Part shown: positions 1 through 7,758 of the stretch, in pieces
How positions within the stretch are numbered: the first letter of the stretch is position 1
Layout of the letters: each line of letters opens with the position of its first letter
NCBI RefSeq assembly: GCF_002355855.1
Contig: NZ_AP017655.1
Location: 2,261,501-2,325,500, forward strand
DNA: 64,000 nt
Direction: 5' to 3'
Source: Sphingobium cloacae
Lineage (GTDB): Bacteria; Pseudomonadota; Alphaproteobacteria; Sphingomonadales; Sphingomonadaceae
The notes under the pieces: generated by a model
Databases searched by the model: none
The model's input: the letters and a program-made list of their open reading frames with translations, nothing else
Told to the model about the DNA's origin: nothing
Translations under genes and position numbers: made by a program

Positions 1-447
1 GCGTCGGGCAGCGGCAAGGCGGACAAGCCCAAGGGGTCGCTGCTGGGGAACGACTTCCTCAAGGGCATCGACACCTCTTCCGAAACCCGGTCGCGTCCCA
101 GCGCGCCCGCCGCTTCCGCCATGGGGCCGCAGCAGAAGGCGGCGCTCGACGCGGAACTGCGCCGCCAGTTGAAGCCGCATTGGCGTCCGCCTTCGGGCGC
201 GGACGCGGATCAGTTGGTGACGCTGCTCGAAGTGCGGCTGGACAAGAATGGCCGGGTGATCGGCACGCCGGAGGTGATCGACCAGTTGGGCGTCACCGCG
301 AGCAACCGTCCGCAGGCGCAGCTCCACGCCGAGCGCGCCATCCAGGCGGTGAAGCTGGCGTCGCCCTTCAAGAACCTGCCGCCCGAATATTATGAACAGT
401 GGAAATGGCTGAAGCCACTCCGCTTTGACGCGAGGCTTAACCGATGA
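1..447 (+). CDS. tolA: TolA C-terminal fragment (5' end outside the window)
   Basis: The reading frame is open from the first base and ends in a TGA that overlaps the tolB start (ATGA at 444-447). The visible part is 148 residues: a Lys/Ser/Pro-rich linker, then a compact C-terminal domain of about 95 residues resembling the TonB/TolA periplasmic C-domain (segments LVTLLEVRLDKNGRVIG and HAERAIQAVKLASPF). TolA normally spans the inner membrane, is energised by TolQR and contacts TolB/Pal at the outer membrane during division. The membrane anchor and helical arm are upstream and not visible. The call rests on fold-like features and on position directly before tolB. Confidence 0.85.
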   Translation, partial: ASGSGKADKPKGSLLGNDFLKGIDTSSETRSRPSAPAASAMGPQQKAALDAELRRQLKPHWRPPSGADADQLVTLLEVRLDKNGRVIGTPEVIDQLGVTASNRPQAQLHAERAIQAVKLASPFKNLPPEYYEQWKWLKPLRFDARLNR

Positions 448-1778
448 TGACGACCCTGATGCGCCGCCTCAGCATGGCGGCGGCCACGCTGCTCGCTTTC
501 ACCGCCGCGCCCGCGCTGGCACAGCTTTCGGTCGACGTGACCGGCGAGATCGAGAGCAATCTCAAGATCGCCGTCCCCGCCCTCCCCGCGCAGACCGAAG
601 TGTCCACGCCCGCCGGTTCCTCCAACGAACTGGGGCGCAAGATCGCGGAGGTGATCGCGTCGGACCTCAAGGGCTCCGGCCTGTTCGACCCTTCGGGTCC
701 GGGCGGCCTGCCCGCCGTGGGCTTTTCCGAAGTCACCTTTCCCCAATATGAGAAATGGGGGGCGTGGCAGGCGCTGGTGCAGGGCTTCGTGCGGACCACG
801 GGCGGAGAGGCGGACATCACCGTCGGCTGCTATCTCTACGACGTGGCATTGAAGCAGGAACTGACGCGGCAGGGCTATGTCGTCGCGCCGCGCGACTGGC
901 GGCGCGCCGCGCATAAATGCGCCGACGCCATCTATGCGCGCCTGTCGGGCGAAAGCCCCTTCTTCGACAGCCGGATCGCCTATATCGCGGAAAGCGGACC
1001 CAAGGGGAACCGGACCAAGCGGCTCGCCATCATGGATTCGGACGGCGCGAACCACCGCTTCATCACCAACGGCCAGTCGATCGCGCTGACCCCGCGCTTC
1101 TCGCCCGACTACAAGTCGATCGTCTATGTGAGCTATCTGGGCAGCCGGGTACGCATCTACATCTACGACATCGGCACGGGCAAGCAGCGGCTGGTGACGG
1201 AAAGCAACAACCCGACCTTCGCGCCGCGCTGGTCGCCCGACGGCCGCAACATCCTCTTTTCCATGGCGGTGGCGGGTAATACCGACATCTATCGCGTGTC
1301 GGCCAATGGCGGCACGCCGGTGCGCCTCACCAACACGCCCGGCATCGATGTGGGCGGCAGCTATTCCCCGGACGGGCGGCAGATCGTGTTCGAAAGCGAC
1401 CGTTCGGGCGGGCAGCAGATCTATGTCATGAACGCGGACGGATCGGGCCAGCGCCGGATCAGCCATGGGGGCGGCCGTTATGCGACGCCCGAATGGAGCC
1501 CGCGCGGCGACCTCATCGCCTTCACCAAGCTGTCGGGCGGCTTCAAGATCGCGGTGATGACGCCCAATGGCGACAATGAGCGCATCCTGACGAACGGCTG
1601 GCAGGACGAACAGCCCACATGGTCGCCCAACGGCCGCGTGCTGCAATTCTTCCGCACCACGGCGGGCCGTCAGGGCACCAGTCAGGTGTGGCAGGTCGAC
1701 CTGACCGGGGTCAACGAACGCCGCATCCCGACGCCGCTCAGCGGGTCCGACCCGGCTTGGGGACCTTTGCTCCCCTGA
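444..1778 (+). CDS. tolB: Tol-Pal system periplasmic protein TolB
   Basis: The 444-residue length is usual for TolB. A signal peptide (residues 1-26, ending ALA before Gln) precedes an N-terminal alpha/beta domain and a six-bladed beta-propeller, whose blades show repeated FSPDG/WSPDG-type motifs (for example RFSPDYKSIVY, RWSPDGRNILF, SYSPDGRQIVF, EWSPRGDLIAF, TWSPNGRVLQF). TolB shuttles in the periplasm between TolA and Pal to organise outer-membrane constriction. Its ATG overlaps the tolA stop by four bases, so the two are translationally coupled. An ATG at 447 is an equally possible start. Confidence 0.97.
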   Translation: MMTTLMRRLSMAAATLLAFTAAPALAQLSVDVTGEIESNLKIAVPALPAQTEVSTPAGSSNELGRKIAEVIASDLKGSGLFDPSGPGGLPAVGFSEVTFPQYEKWGAWQALVQGFVRTTGGEADITVGCYLYDVALKQELTRQGYVVAPRDWRRAAHKCADAIYARLSGESPFFDSRIAYIAESGPKGNRTKRLAIMDSDGANHRFITNGQSIALTPRFSPDYKSIVYVSYLGSRVRIYIYDIGTGKQRLVTESNNPTFAPRWSPDGRNILFSMAVAGNTDIYRVSANGGTPVRLTNTPGIDVGGSYSPDGRQIVFESDRSGGQQIYVMNADGSGQRRISHGGGRYATPEWSPRGDLIAFTKLSGGFKIAVMTPNGDNERILTNGWQDEQPTWSPNGRVLQFFRTTAGRQGTSQVWQVDLTGVNERRIPTPLSGSDPAWGPLLP

Positions 1779-1811
1779 GCAATTTTCTGTGGATAACGGA
1801 ACCGCATCGTC

Positions 1812-1840
1812 TTGACAGCGTAACGAAGTTCACCAAGCAT
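1812..1840 (+). promoter_or_regulatory. possible sigma-70 promoter for pal
   Basis: A perfect -35 hexamer TTGACA (1812-1817) lies 17 bases from AAGCAT (1835-1840), a weak -10 match. It sits in the 106-base gap between tolB and pal, about 45 bases before the pal start. It would give pal expression in addition to read-through from tolB. Only the -35 and the spacing are strong. Confidence 0.4.
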
Positions 1841-1884
1841 GACGCCTGCCTTCGCGGGTGGTTTAAACGACTGAGGAGACCCCG

Positions 1885-2391
1885 ATGAAACTGTCCCGGC
1901 CCCTTTTGATGGCGACCGCCGTCATCGCGCTTGCCGCCTGCTCCAAGAAACCCCCGGCAGAACTGCCGCCCGCGCCCGGCGGCGATACGGGCGCGACGGG
2001 TCCGGCCACGCCGGGCGGTCCGGTCAAGGGCAGCCAGGAGGACTTCATCGCCTCGGTTTCCTCCGACCGCATCTTCTTCGGGCTCGACCAATATGATGTC
2101 GATGCGGAAGACCAGGCGACGCTGCAAAGCCAGGCGGCGTGGTTGCAGCAGAACCCCAATGTGCGCGTGACGATCGAGGGACATGCCGACGAACGCGGCA
2201 CCCGCGACTATAATATCGCGCTGGGCGAGCGCCGCGCCAATGCCGCGAAGAATTACCTCGCCTCGCTGGGCATCGATCCCGGCCGCATCACGACCGTCAG
2301 CTATGGCAAGGAACGTCCCGCCGCACTGGGTTCGGACGAATCCGCATGGGCCCAGAACCGCCGCGCGGTGACTGTCACCGTGCAATATTGA
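1885..2391 (+). CDS. pal: peptidoglycan-associated lipoprotein Pal
   Basis: The product is a 168-residue outer-membrane lipoprotein. The signal sequence ends in a lipobox (LAAC, Cys19), then comes a Pro/Gly/Ala-rich linker (about 22-50) and an OmpA-like peptidoglycan-binding domain (about 60-168). That domain has the hallmark IEGHADERGTRDYNIALGERRA segment carrying the diaminopimelate-binding Asp and Arg. A clear Shine-Dalgarno (GAGGAG) lies 6-8 bases before the ATG. Pal anchors the outer membrane to the wall and partners TolB. The usual next gene, cpoB/ybgF, is absent: a terminator and an opposite-strand gene follow. Confidence 0.97.
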   Translation: MKLSRPLLMATAVIALAACSKKPPAELPPAPGGDTGATGPATPGGPVKGSQEDFIASVSSDRIFFGLDQYDVDAEDQATLQSQAAWLQQNPNVRVTIEGHADERGTRDYNIALGERRANAAKNYLASLGIDPGRITTVSYGKERPAALGSDESAWAQNRRAVTVTVQY

Positions 2392-2418
2392 AGCCTTTGG
2401 GTCGCACCTTAGCTTCAG

Positions 2419-2453
2419 GCCCGCCGGTCATCGGATCGGCGGGCTTTTTCTTT
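2419..2453 (+). terminator. rho-independent terminator of the tol-pal operon
   Basis: An 8-bp perfect stem GCCCGCCG/CGGCGGGC (2419-2426 with 2437-2444) extends by three more pairs (one G-T) to a four-base loop. It is followed by TTTTTCTTT. It lies 27 bases after the pal stop. Confidence 0.9.
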
Positions 2454-2513
2454 GAGGGGGTATGTCGCCGTCCTGCGATGGCGGGTTTCGGTATTCGCCG
2501 ACACCCATTCCCG

Positions 2514-2694
2514 CGTTCGGGCTGAGCCCTTCGACTGACTGCTTGCAGCAGTCCGCAGGCGGCGTCGAAGGGCCTTCTACCGAACGAAAGGAGACGCAGA
2601 GCTTTCGACAAGCTCAGGGCGAACGGGGGTGGGTATCTGGAACACCTATAATTAAGGTACGCCGTGAAAAAGCAGACCGTCCGCTAACCACCCA
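2514..2694. repeat. REP-like palindromic repeat, copy 1
   Basis: This copy runs from CGTTCGGGCTGAGCCCTTCG through an inner CTACCGAACGAAAGG to CTTTCGACAAGCTCAGGGCG and AACGGGGGTGGGT. It continues to a distal motif GACCGTCCGCTAACCACCCA. The ends are inverted repeats of each other. The same building blocks recur at 6468, 37056 and 53697, always between genes. It fills most of the 414-base gap between pal and the cold-shock gene, together with one terminator at each end; I see no gene there. Confidence 0.75.
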
Positions 2695-2741
2695 AGAACG
2701 TCATGGGCGTGCGGCTTGCAAGCTCCGCAACCCTCAAAAGA

Positions 2742-2770
2742 AAAAGGGCCGCCGGGCAGGCGACCCTTTT
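2742..2770 (-). terminator. terminator of the cold-shock gene
   Basis: A 12-bp stem with one mismatch (2742-2753 with 2759-2770) has a 5-base loop. On the minus strand it is followed by a T-rich tract (TTTTTCTTTTG). It lies 36 bases beyond the stop of the double cold-shock-domain gene. Confidence 0.8.
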
Positions 2771-2805
2771 CTCATTTTCCATCCTGACGGCAGGATGACG
2801 AAGCG

Positions 2806-3594
2806 TCAGTCGGCCTTCGTTTGCAGGTTCACCGCCGCATATTTGCCGCGACGATCGACTTCCAGTTCGAAGTCGAGACGGTCGCCTTCGTTGAGGGCGG
2901 CCATGCCTGCGCGTTCGACCGCGCTGATGTGCACGAAGGCGTCGGGCTGACCGTCATCGCGCTGGATGAAGCCGAAGCCCTTCATCGCGTTGAAGAATTT
3001 GACCGTACCGCTGGCGCGCTCGCCAGTGAGCTGGCGCTGCGGGCCGCGGTCGCCGCCGCGATCACCGCCGAAGCCGCCGGCGCGCGGTTCGCGCGGGGCG
3101 CGTTCCTCGACCGGAAGAGGCTCGCCTTCGATCTTGAGGTCGGTCGCCGACACCTTGCCGCCGCGATCGACGAGAGTGAAGCCGAGCGGCTGTCCTTCGG
3201 CCAGACCGGTGAGGCCCGCCTGTTCAACCGCGCTGATATGCACGAACACGTCTTCGCCGCCGTCATCGCGAACGATGAAGCCGAAACCCTTTTGTCCGTT
3301 GAAGAACTTGACGACGCCCGTGCCTTCGCCGACCACCTGCGCAGGCATGCCGCCACGGCCGCCGCCGAAGCCGCCACCACCGCCGCCGGCGCCGCGGAAC
3401 CCGCCGCCGCCGCCACCGCCACCACCGAAGCCGCCGCGATCACCGCCGAAACCGCCTCGATCGCCGAAGCCGCCGCGATCACCAAAGCCGCCACCGCCGA
3501 AACCGCCGCGGCTACCTTCGTAGAAACTGTCTTCGCCGAAACCGTCGCGCTTGTCCTTGCCGCGCCCGCCGCGGCGACCTTTATCAAAACTCAT
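2806..3594 (-). CDS. glycine-rich protein with two cold-shock domains
   Basis: The 262-residue protein has three parts. Residues 1-85 are basic then extremely Gly-rich, with GGFGDR-type repeats and a run of eight glycines. A cold-shock domain follows (about 90-155; RNP1 KGFGFI at 101-106, RNP2 VFVHIS at 115-120). After a second Gly/Arg linker comes another cold-shock domain (about 193-260; KGFGFI, AFVHIS). Such domains bind single-stranded RNA/DNA and melt RNA structure; Gly/Arg-rich tails usually add RNA binding or self-association. An in-frame ATG 22 codons upstream (3660) is possible. I prefer 3594 because MSFDKGRRGG begins the basic tract. Ordinary CspA proteins are about 70 residues with one domain. 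Confidence 0.9.
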   Translation of the reverse strand: MSFDKGRRGGRGKDKRDGFGEDSFYEGSRGGFGGGGFGDRGGFGDRGGFGGDRGGFGGGGGGGGGFRGAGGGGGGFGGGRGGMPAQVVGEGTGVVKFFNGQKGFGFIVRDDGGEDVFVHISAVEQAGLTGLAEGQPLGFTLVDRGGKVSATDLKIEGEPLPVEERAPREPRAGGFGGDRGGDRGPQRQLTGERASGTVKFFNAMKGFGFIQRDDGQPDAFVHISAVERAGMAALNEGDRLDFELEVDRRGKYAAVNLQTKAD

Positions 3595-3827
3595 GCCCTG
3601 TTGGTCACTTTCGCTTCGCCCAAATGTAAAATCGGACAGACATGCCGGGCGAAATGACATGCAGAATCCACCGCATCAACGCGGTTTGGGAATCACTATA
3701 TCAACTTTTCAGGGGAGCGCGAATGATTTTAGCCTGCAACGCTTCATATTCCGCCAGCCCGCATTTCAACAGGGGCGGAATGAAAGCGTCGATTGCGATC
3801 CCGCCTCTTTCGCCATAGAGGGACATC

Positions 3828-4444
3828 ATGACCGTTCATTTCCATGAAGAGGACCTGCCCGCAGGCGTCCTTGCCCCCGGCCCCGTCGCCGTCGATACCG
3901 AAACCATGGGCCTCATCACCCCGCGCGACCGGCTGTGCGTCGTCCAGATCAGCGACGGCGGGGGGACGAGCATCTGGTGCGCTTCAACCCCGGCAGCACC
4001 TATGCGGCGCCGAACCTGAAAGCCGTCTTGGCGGACCCGGAACGGCTGAAACTCTATCATTTCGGGCGTTTCGACATCGCCGCGATCCAGCATTATCTGG
4101 GCGTTACCGCCGCGCCCGCCTATTGCACCAAGATCGCTTCGCGGCTGGTGCGGACCTATACCGACCGGCATGGTCTCAAGGAACTGGTGCGCGAATTGCT
4201 GGGGCAGGAGATCAGCAAGCAACAGCAAAGCTCCGACTGGGGGGCGCCCGTCCTGTCCGACGCGCAGAAGGATTATGCCGCGTCCGACGTGCGCTATCTG
4301 CACCTGCTGAAAGAGGAACTGGACAAGCGGCTGATCCGCGAAGGACGGATGGAACTGGCGCAGGCCTGTTTCGATTTTCTCCCTCACCGGGCGCAGCTGG
4401 ACCTGGCCGGGTGGCCGGAGATCGACATCTTCGCCCATATGTAA
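3828..4444 (+). pseudogene. rnd: ribonuclease D-like 3'-5' exonuclease, frameshifted in a G run
   Basis: Two frames together give one DEDDy exonuclease of about 205 residues. The first frame carries VAVDTETMGL (metal-binding D23, E25) and ISDGGG. After a -1 shift the second continues DEHLVRFNPGS, FGRFDIAAI and the ASDVRYLHLL segment with the YxxxD motif. The shift falls in six Gs at 3960-3965, where seven would keep the frame. This short form lacks the HRDC domain of E. coli RNase D. The start has a GAGGGA site upstream. It lies 24 bases before lptC. Sequencing error, a true mutation and slippage are all possible; every catalytic residue is kept, which argues against long-standing decay. Confidence 0.85.
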
Positions 4445-4468
4445 CGCGAATCGGGAGACACGCCGCCC

Positions 4469-5116
4469 ATGTCGATCCAGGCCGAACAGCAACGCCATGC
4501 GCGCCGCCACTGGGCGCGTCCGGGCGGCAGCCACGACCGGCTGGTGAAAACGCTGAAAAACTGGCTGCCGGTCGCGGTGGGCGTGCTCGCCGCGCTGCTG
4601 GCGACCGCGCCCTTCACCGGCGGCAGCACGGTCAGTTTCCTGCTCGACAAGAACAAGGTCGAGATCGCGCATGAGCGGATGCGCCTCAGCGAAGCGCTCT
4701 ACCGGGGCGAGGACGGCAAGGGCCAGCCCTTCTCCCTGCGCGCCGGATCGGCGGTGCAGAAAAGCTCGCGCGAGCCGGTGGTGGACCTCAACGACCTGTC
4801 GGCGCGCATCCTGCTGTCGGACGGCCCCGCCGTGCTGAGCGCGCAAAAAGGCCAGTATAATATGGACAATGAGCGGGTCGGCATCATCGGGCCGGTGCAG
4901 TTCGAATCGGCGGGCGGCTATCGCATGACCACCCGCGACGTGGGCGTCGACCTCCAGTCCCGCCGGCTCCAGAGCGCGGGGCGGGTCGACGGGCGCATCC
5001 CCATCGGCACCTTCAGCGGCGACCACCTGGAAGCGGACCTCAATGCGCGCACCGTGACGCTGAACGGCAGGGCGAGCTTGCGCATCGAGCAAAATGGCCT
5101 CAAAGGGCGGAATTGA
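4469..5116 (+). CDS. lptC: LPS export ABC transporter periplasmic protein LptC
   Basis: The 215-residue protein has a basic N-terminal cytoplasmic stretch, one membrane anchor (about 32-48, WLPVAVGVLAALLATAPF) and a periplasmic beta-jellyroll domain. It matches the LptC family in size and placement directly before lptA. LptC receives LPS extracted by LptBFG and passes it to LptA. Its stop overlaps the lptA ATG by one base (TGATG), indicating coupling. The matching ATPase gene lptB is 11.6 kb downstream. Confidence 0.9.
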   Translation: MSIQAEQQRHARRHWARPGGSHDRLVKTLKNWLPVAVGVLAALLATAPFTGGSTVSFLLDKNKVEIAHERMRLSEALYRGEDGKGQPFSLRAGSAVQKSSREPVVDLNDLSARILLSDGPAVLSAQKGQYNMDNERVGIIGPVQFESAGGYRMTTRDVGVDLQSRRLQSAGRVDGRIPIGTFSGDHLEADLNARTVTLNGRASLRIEQNGLKGRN

Positions 5117-5682
5117 TGAAACGGACCGTCATCCTCTTTTCGCTGGGCGCGATCGGCGCCGGGAGCGCCATCTTCGCAGGCGCGGGCGCGCAGGTGATGA
5201 AGAATCACGACAGCAACGCGCCGGTGAACTTCTCCGCCGACCGGATCGAGGTGCAGGACCGCGCCGACCGCGTGGTGGTGTCGGGCAATGTCGTCGTGAC
5301 GCAGGCGGGCATGACACTGAACGCGGCGCGCATGACCGTCGCCTACCGCCAGACGCCGGGCAACAGCACCGGCAATACCGGCAGCGGCGTGGAGGTCGAC
5401 CGGATCGACGCGTCGGGCAATGTCGTCGTGACGAAAGCGAACCAGACCGCGCGCGGCAACGTCGCCATCTATGACCTCAACAAGCGGCTCATCACCATGC
5501 TGGGCAATGTGGCGCTGACGCAGGGCGCGAACCGGTTGACCGGCGGGCGGCTGGTGATGGACCTCAACAGCGGGCTTTCGACGGTGGACGGCCGATCCAG
5601 CGGCGGCGCCGCGCCGGGGGTTTCGGGCGGCTCCGGCGGACGCGTATCGGGCACCTTCACCGTGCCGCAGCGCAAGAACTGA
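5116..5682 (+). CDS. lptA: LPS transport periplasmic protein LptA
   Basis: The 188-residue protein has a signal peptide (about 1-25) and an OstA-like jellyroll domain with repeated V(V)SGNVVVTQAG and ASGNVVVTKAN segments. In this family the domain builds the LPS bridge across the periplasm. I place the start at ATG 5116, overlapping the lptC stop (TGATG); a TTG at 5113 would add one residue. The C-terminus carries a Gly/Ser-rich tail. Confidence 0.92.
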   Translation: MKRTVILFSLGAIGAGSAIFAGAGAQVMKNHDSNAPVNFSADRIEVQDRADRVVVSGNVVVTQAGMTLNAARMTVAYRQTPGNSTGNTGSGVEVDRIDASGNVVVTKANQTARGNVAIYDLNKRLITMLGNVALTQGANRLTGGRLVMDLNSGLSTVDGRSSGGAAPGVSGGSGGRVSGTFTVPQRKN

Positions 5683-5688
5683 TCCGCC

Positions 5689-6381
5689 TCACTTCGCCTT
5701 CGGGCGGTTGATCCCGATCAGCCAGGGCTTCACCTTGCCGGTCGGGCGCGGGATTCCGTCCAGCCTTTTGGCGCGGATGATGCGGACCGGCTTCACGATC
5801 ATCTGCCCGCGCATCGGGCCGGAACCGCAGCAGGTCGGCACGGCCAGAATGCGCTTCACCACGTCCATGCCCGCGACGACATGGCCGAAGGCGGCATAGC
5901 CGATATAATCGCCCGCCGCGTCCATATTGGGCGTCGGTCCCACGGTGATGAAGAAATTGCCCATGGCCGAATCCGGGCGGTTGGGCCGCGCCATCGACAG
6001 CGTGGCGTCGAGATGGCGGATGCCCGTCTTCGTCGTCGGCTCATGCGGGATGGGCGGCAGGGCGCGGCGGGCATCCGTGTCGATGCCGCCCTGTATCAGT
6101 CCCAGTTCCGGCGCGCTCCTGCGCCGTGCCGCGCGGTAAAAGGTCACGCCGTCGAAACGGCCGTCATCCACATAGGCGAGGAAATTGGCCGATGTGCGCG
6201 GCGCGCGGCGATCGTCGGTGGCGACGACGATCGTGCCCATGGAGGTTTCGATCGCTACCCGCGTATAACCGGGCGTCGGGCGATTGGCCGGAAGCGCGAA
6301 AGCGAGGCCGGGAAGCAGGGCGAGGATCGGGAGCAGGAAACGCAGGACGATGGGAAGTGGCATCAACGGGCAGGCACTCAT
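5689..6381 (-). CDS. exported cyclophilin-type peptidyl-prolyl isomerase
   Basis: The 230-residue protein has a signal peptide (about 1-30, ending AFA) and a cyclophilin domain (about 40-200). Hallmarks are DGRFDGVTFYRAAR (catalytic Arg region), GNFFITVG and a late AFGHVVAGMDVV. It probably speeds proline isomerisation in periplasmic proteins. It is convergent with lptA (6-base gap). ATG 6363 is an alternative start that still leaves a good signal peptide. A second, signal-less cyclophilin is at 58024. Confidence 0.9.
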   Translation of the reverse strand: MSACPLMPLPIVLRFLLPILALLPGLAFALPANRPTPGYTRVAIETSMGTIVVATDDRRAPRTSANFLAYVDDGRFDGVTFYRAARRRSAPELGLIQGGIDTDARRALPPIPHEPTTKTGIRHLDATLSMARPNRPDSAMGNFFITVGPTPNMDAAGDYIGYAAFGHVVAGMDVVKRILAVPTCCGSGPMRGQMIVKPVRIIRAKRLDGIPRPTGKVKPWLIGINRPKAK

Positions 6382-6467
6382 ATCTGGACGGATGGAGGGA
6401 CAGGCGAGGCCGAGGGATTATGCAGCTTGCCAAGCCGGTGTCGAGGGGTGGTGCGTCAGGGTGGAAG

Positions 6468-6556
6468 GCGGACGGTCTGTTTAGACCCAGCCATGTGCTT
6501 CATTTGTGGGTTCCAGACATCCACGCCCGTTCGCCCTGAGCCCGAACGGGGTGAAG
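6468..6556. repeat. REP-like palindromic repeat, copy 2 (reverse orientation, internally deleted)
   Basis: The distal motif appears inverted (GCGGACGGTCTG at 6468-6479). It is followed about 50 bases later by CGTTCGCCCTGAG joined directly to CCCGAACGGGG (6528-6551), as if the centre of the element had been lost. It lies in the 225-base gap between the divergent cyclophilin and the end of corA. Confidence 0.55.
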
Positions 6557-6606
6557 GAACGGCAACAATTGCCCCAAACCAGCCTTTGCAGGCCACCCGC
6601 CCATCC

Positions 6607-7572
6607 TTAAAGCCAGTCGGCCCGTTTGAAGCGGAAGTAGAGCAGCGTGCAGATGCTCGCCATCACCGTCAGGACGACGAAATAGCCGTAATGCGTCCGC
6701 AATTCGGGCATGTTGTGGAAGTTCATGCCGTAGATGCCCGCGATCGCGGTGGGCACGGCGAGGATCGCGGCCCAGCTTGCCAGTTGCCGCGTGGTCGCGC
6801 CCTGACGCTGGGATTCGAGCAAATGGCTGACCTCGAACACCGATGTCAGCACTTCGCGCAGATTTTCGACCATGATCTCGACCCGCCGCACATGATCGTA
6901 CACGTCCTTGAAATAGGGCCGCACCTGCGCGTCGAGGCAGGGCAGGTCGAGATGGACGAGCCTGCTCGCCATTTCCGACATGGGGCCAAGGATGCGGCGG
7001 AAGCGGATCAGTTCCCGGCGCAGGTGGAAGATGCGCATGATGTCGTCCCGCTCCAGGAAGGTGTCAAGCGCCCGGTCCTCCATCGCCAGCACCTCCTCCT
7101 CGATAGTCTCGACGATGGGCAGATAGCCGTCGACGATGAAATCGAGGATCGCATGCAGCACATAGTCGACGCCATGGCTGAGCAGCGAGGGGGCCGCCTC
7201 CAGATGCGCGCGCAATTCGGTATGGGCGCGGGCGGAGCCGTGACGCACGGAGATGATGTGGTTCGGCCCCACGAAGATCGCCGTTTCGCCGTAACAGATC
7301 CTGTCGCCCTCCAGATGGGCGGTGCGCGCGACGACGAAGAGCTGATCGCCATAGACATCGACCTTGGGGAGCTGGTGCGCTTTCAGCGCATCCTCGACCG
7401 CCAGCGGATGCAGGCCGTAATTGTCCTGGAGGGTGCGCAGTTCCTCCTCGGACGGCTCCACCAGCCCGATCCATACGAAGTCGGACGGGTTGTGGATCAC
7501 CGGCGCATGGTCGAGCGAGACGGGTTCGACCGGCTTTCCCGCGCTGTAGAGATAGGCGGCGACGACGCTCAT
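6607..7572 (-). CDS. corA: CorA-family magnesium/cobalt transporter
   Basis: The 321-residue inner-membrane cation channel has a long acidic/helical cytoplasmic domain followed by two C-terminal membrane segments. The first ends in the signature YGMNF (GMN at about 282-284), and the second runs to the basic end FKRADWL. CorA forms pentamers admitting Mg2+ (also Co2+ and Ni2+). The gene stands alone, reading toward the cyclophilin gene and divergent from the polysaccharide operon. MgtE at 56414 is a second Mg2+ system. Confidence 0.95.
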   Translation of the reverse strand: MSVVAAYLYSAGKPVEPVSLDHAPVIHNPSDFVWIGLVEPSEEELRTLQDNYGLHPLAVEDALKAHQLPKVDVYGDQLFVVARTAHLEGDRICYGETAIFVGPNHIISVRHGSARAHTELRAHLEAAPSLLSHGVDYVLHAILDFIVDGYLPIVETIEEEVLAMEDRALDTFLERDDIMRIFHLRRELIRFRRILGPMSEMASRLVHLDLPCLDAQVRPYFKDVYDHVRRVEIMVENLREVLTSVFEVSHLLESQRQGATTRQLASWAAILAVPTAIAGIYGMNFHNMPELRTHYGYFVVLTVMASICTLLYFRFKRADWL

Positions 7573-7758
7573 GGCTGCTCCCGGCCCGGATGAAAAGCCC
7601 AGCGGTAGCAGATCGCCGGTCCCGCCGGAACAGGCGAAGGCGAGGCCGCGAAAGACGGTTGCCGATCATGACCAAGATTTCATCATCGGATCATCACCGC
7701 AGCAGGCGCGCCCCTCTATGGCTGGCGGCAACAGGGACAGGCGCGCGCGAACCACGAG

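Noticed and set aside
2821..3657. Ala/Glu-rich plus-strand frame opposite the cold-shock gene
   Set aside because: It arises from the antisense of the Gly-rich arm and the cold-shock domains, which are unmistakable on the minus strand.
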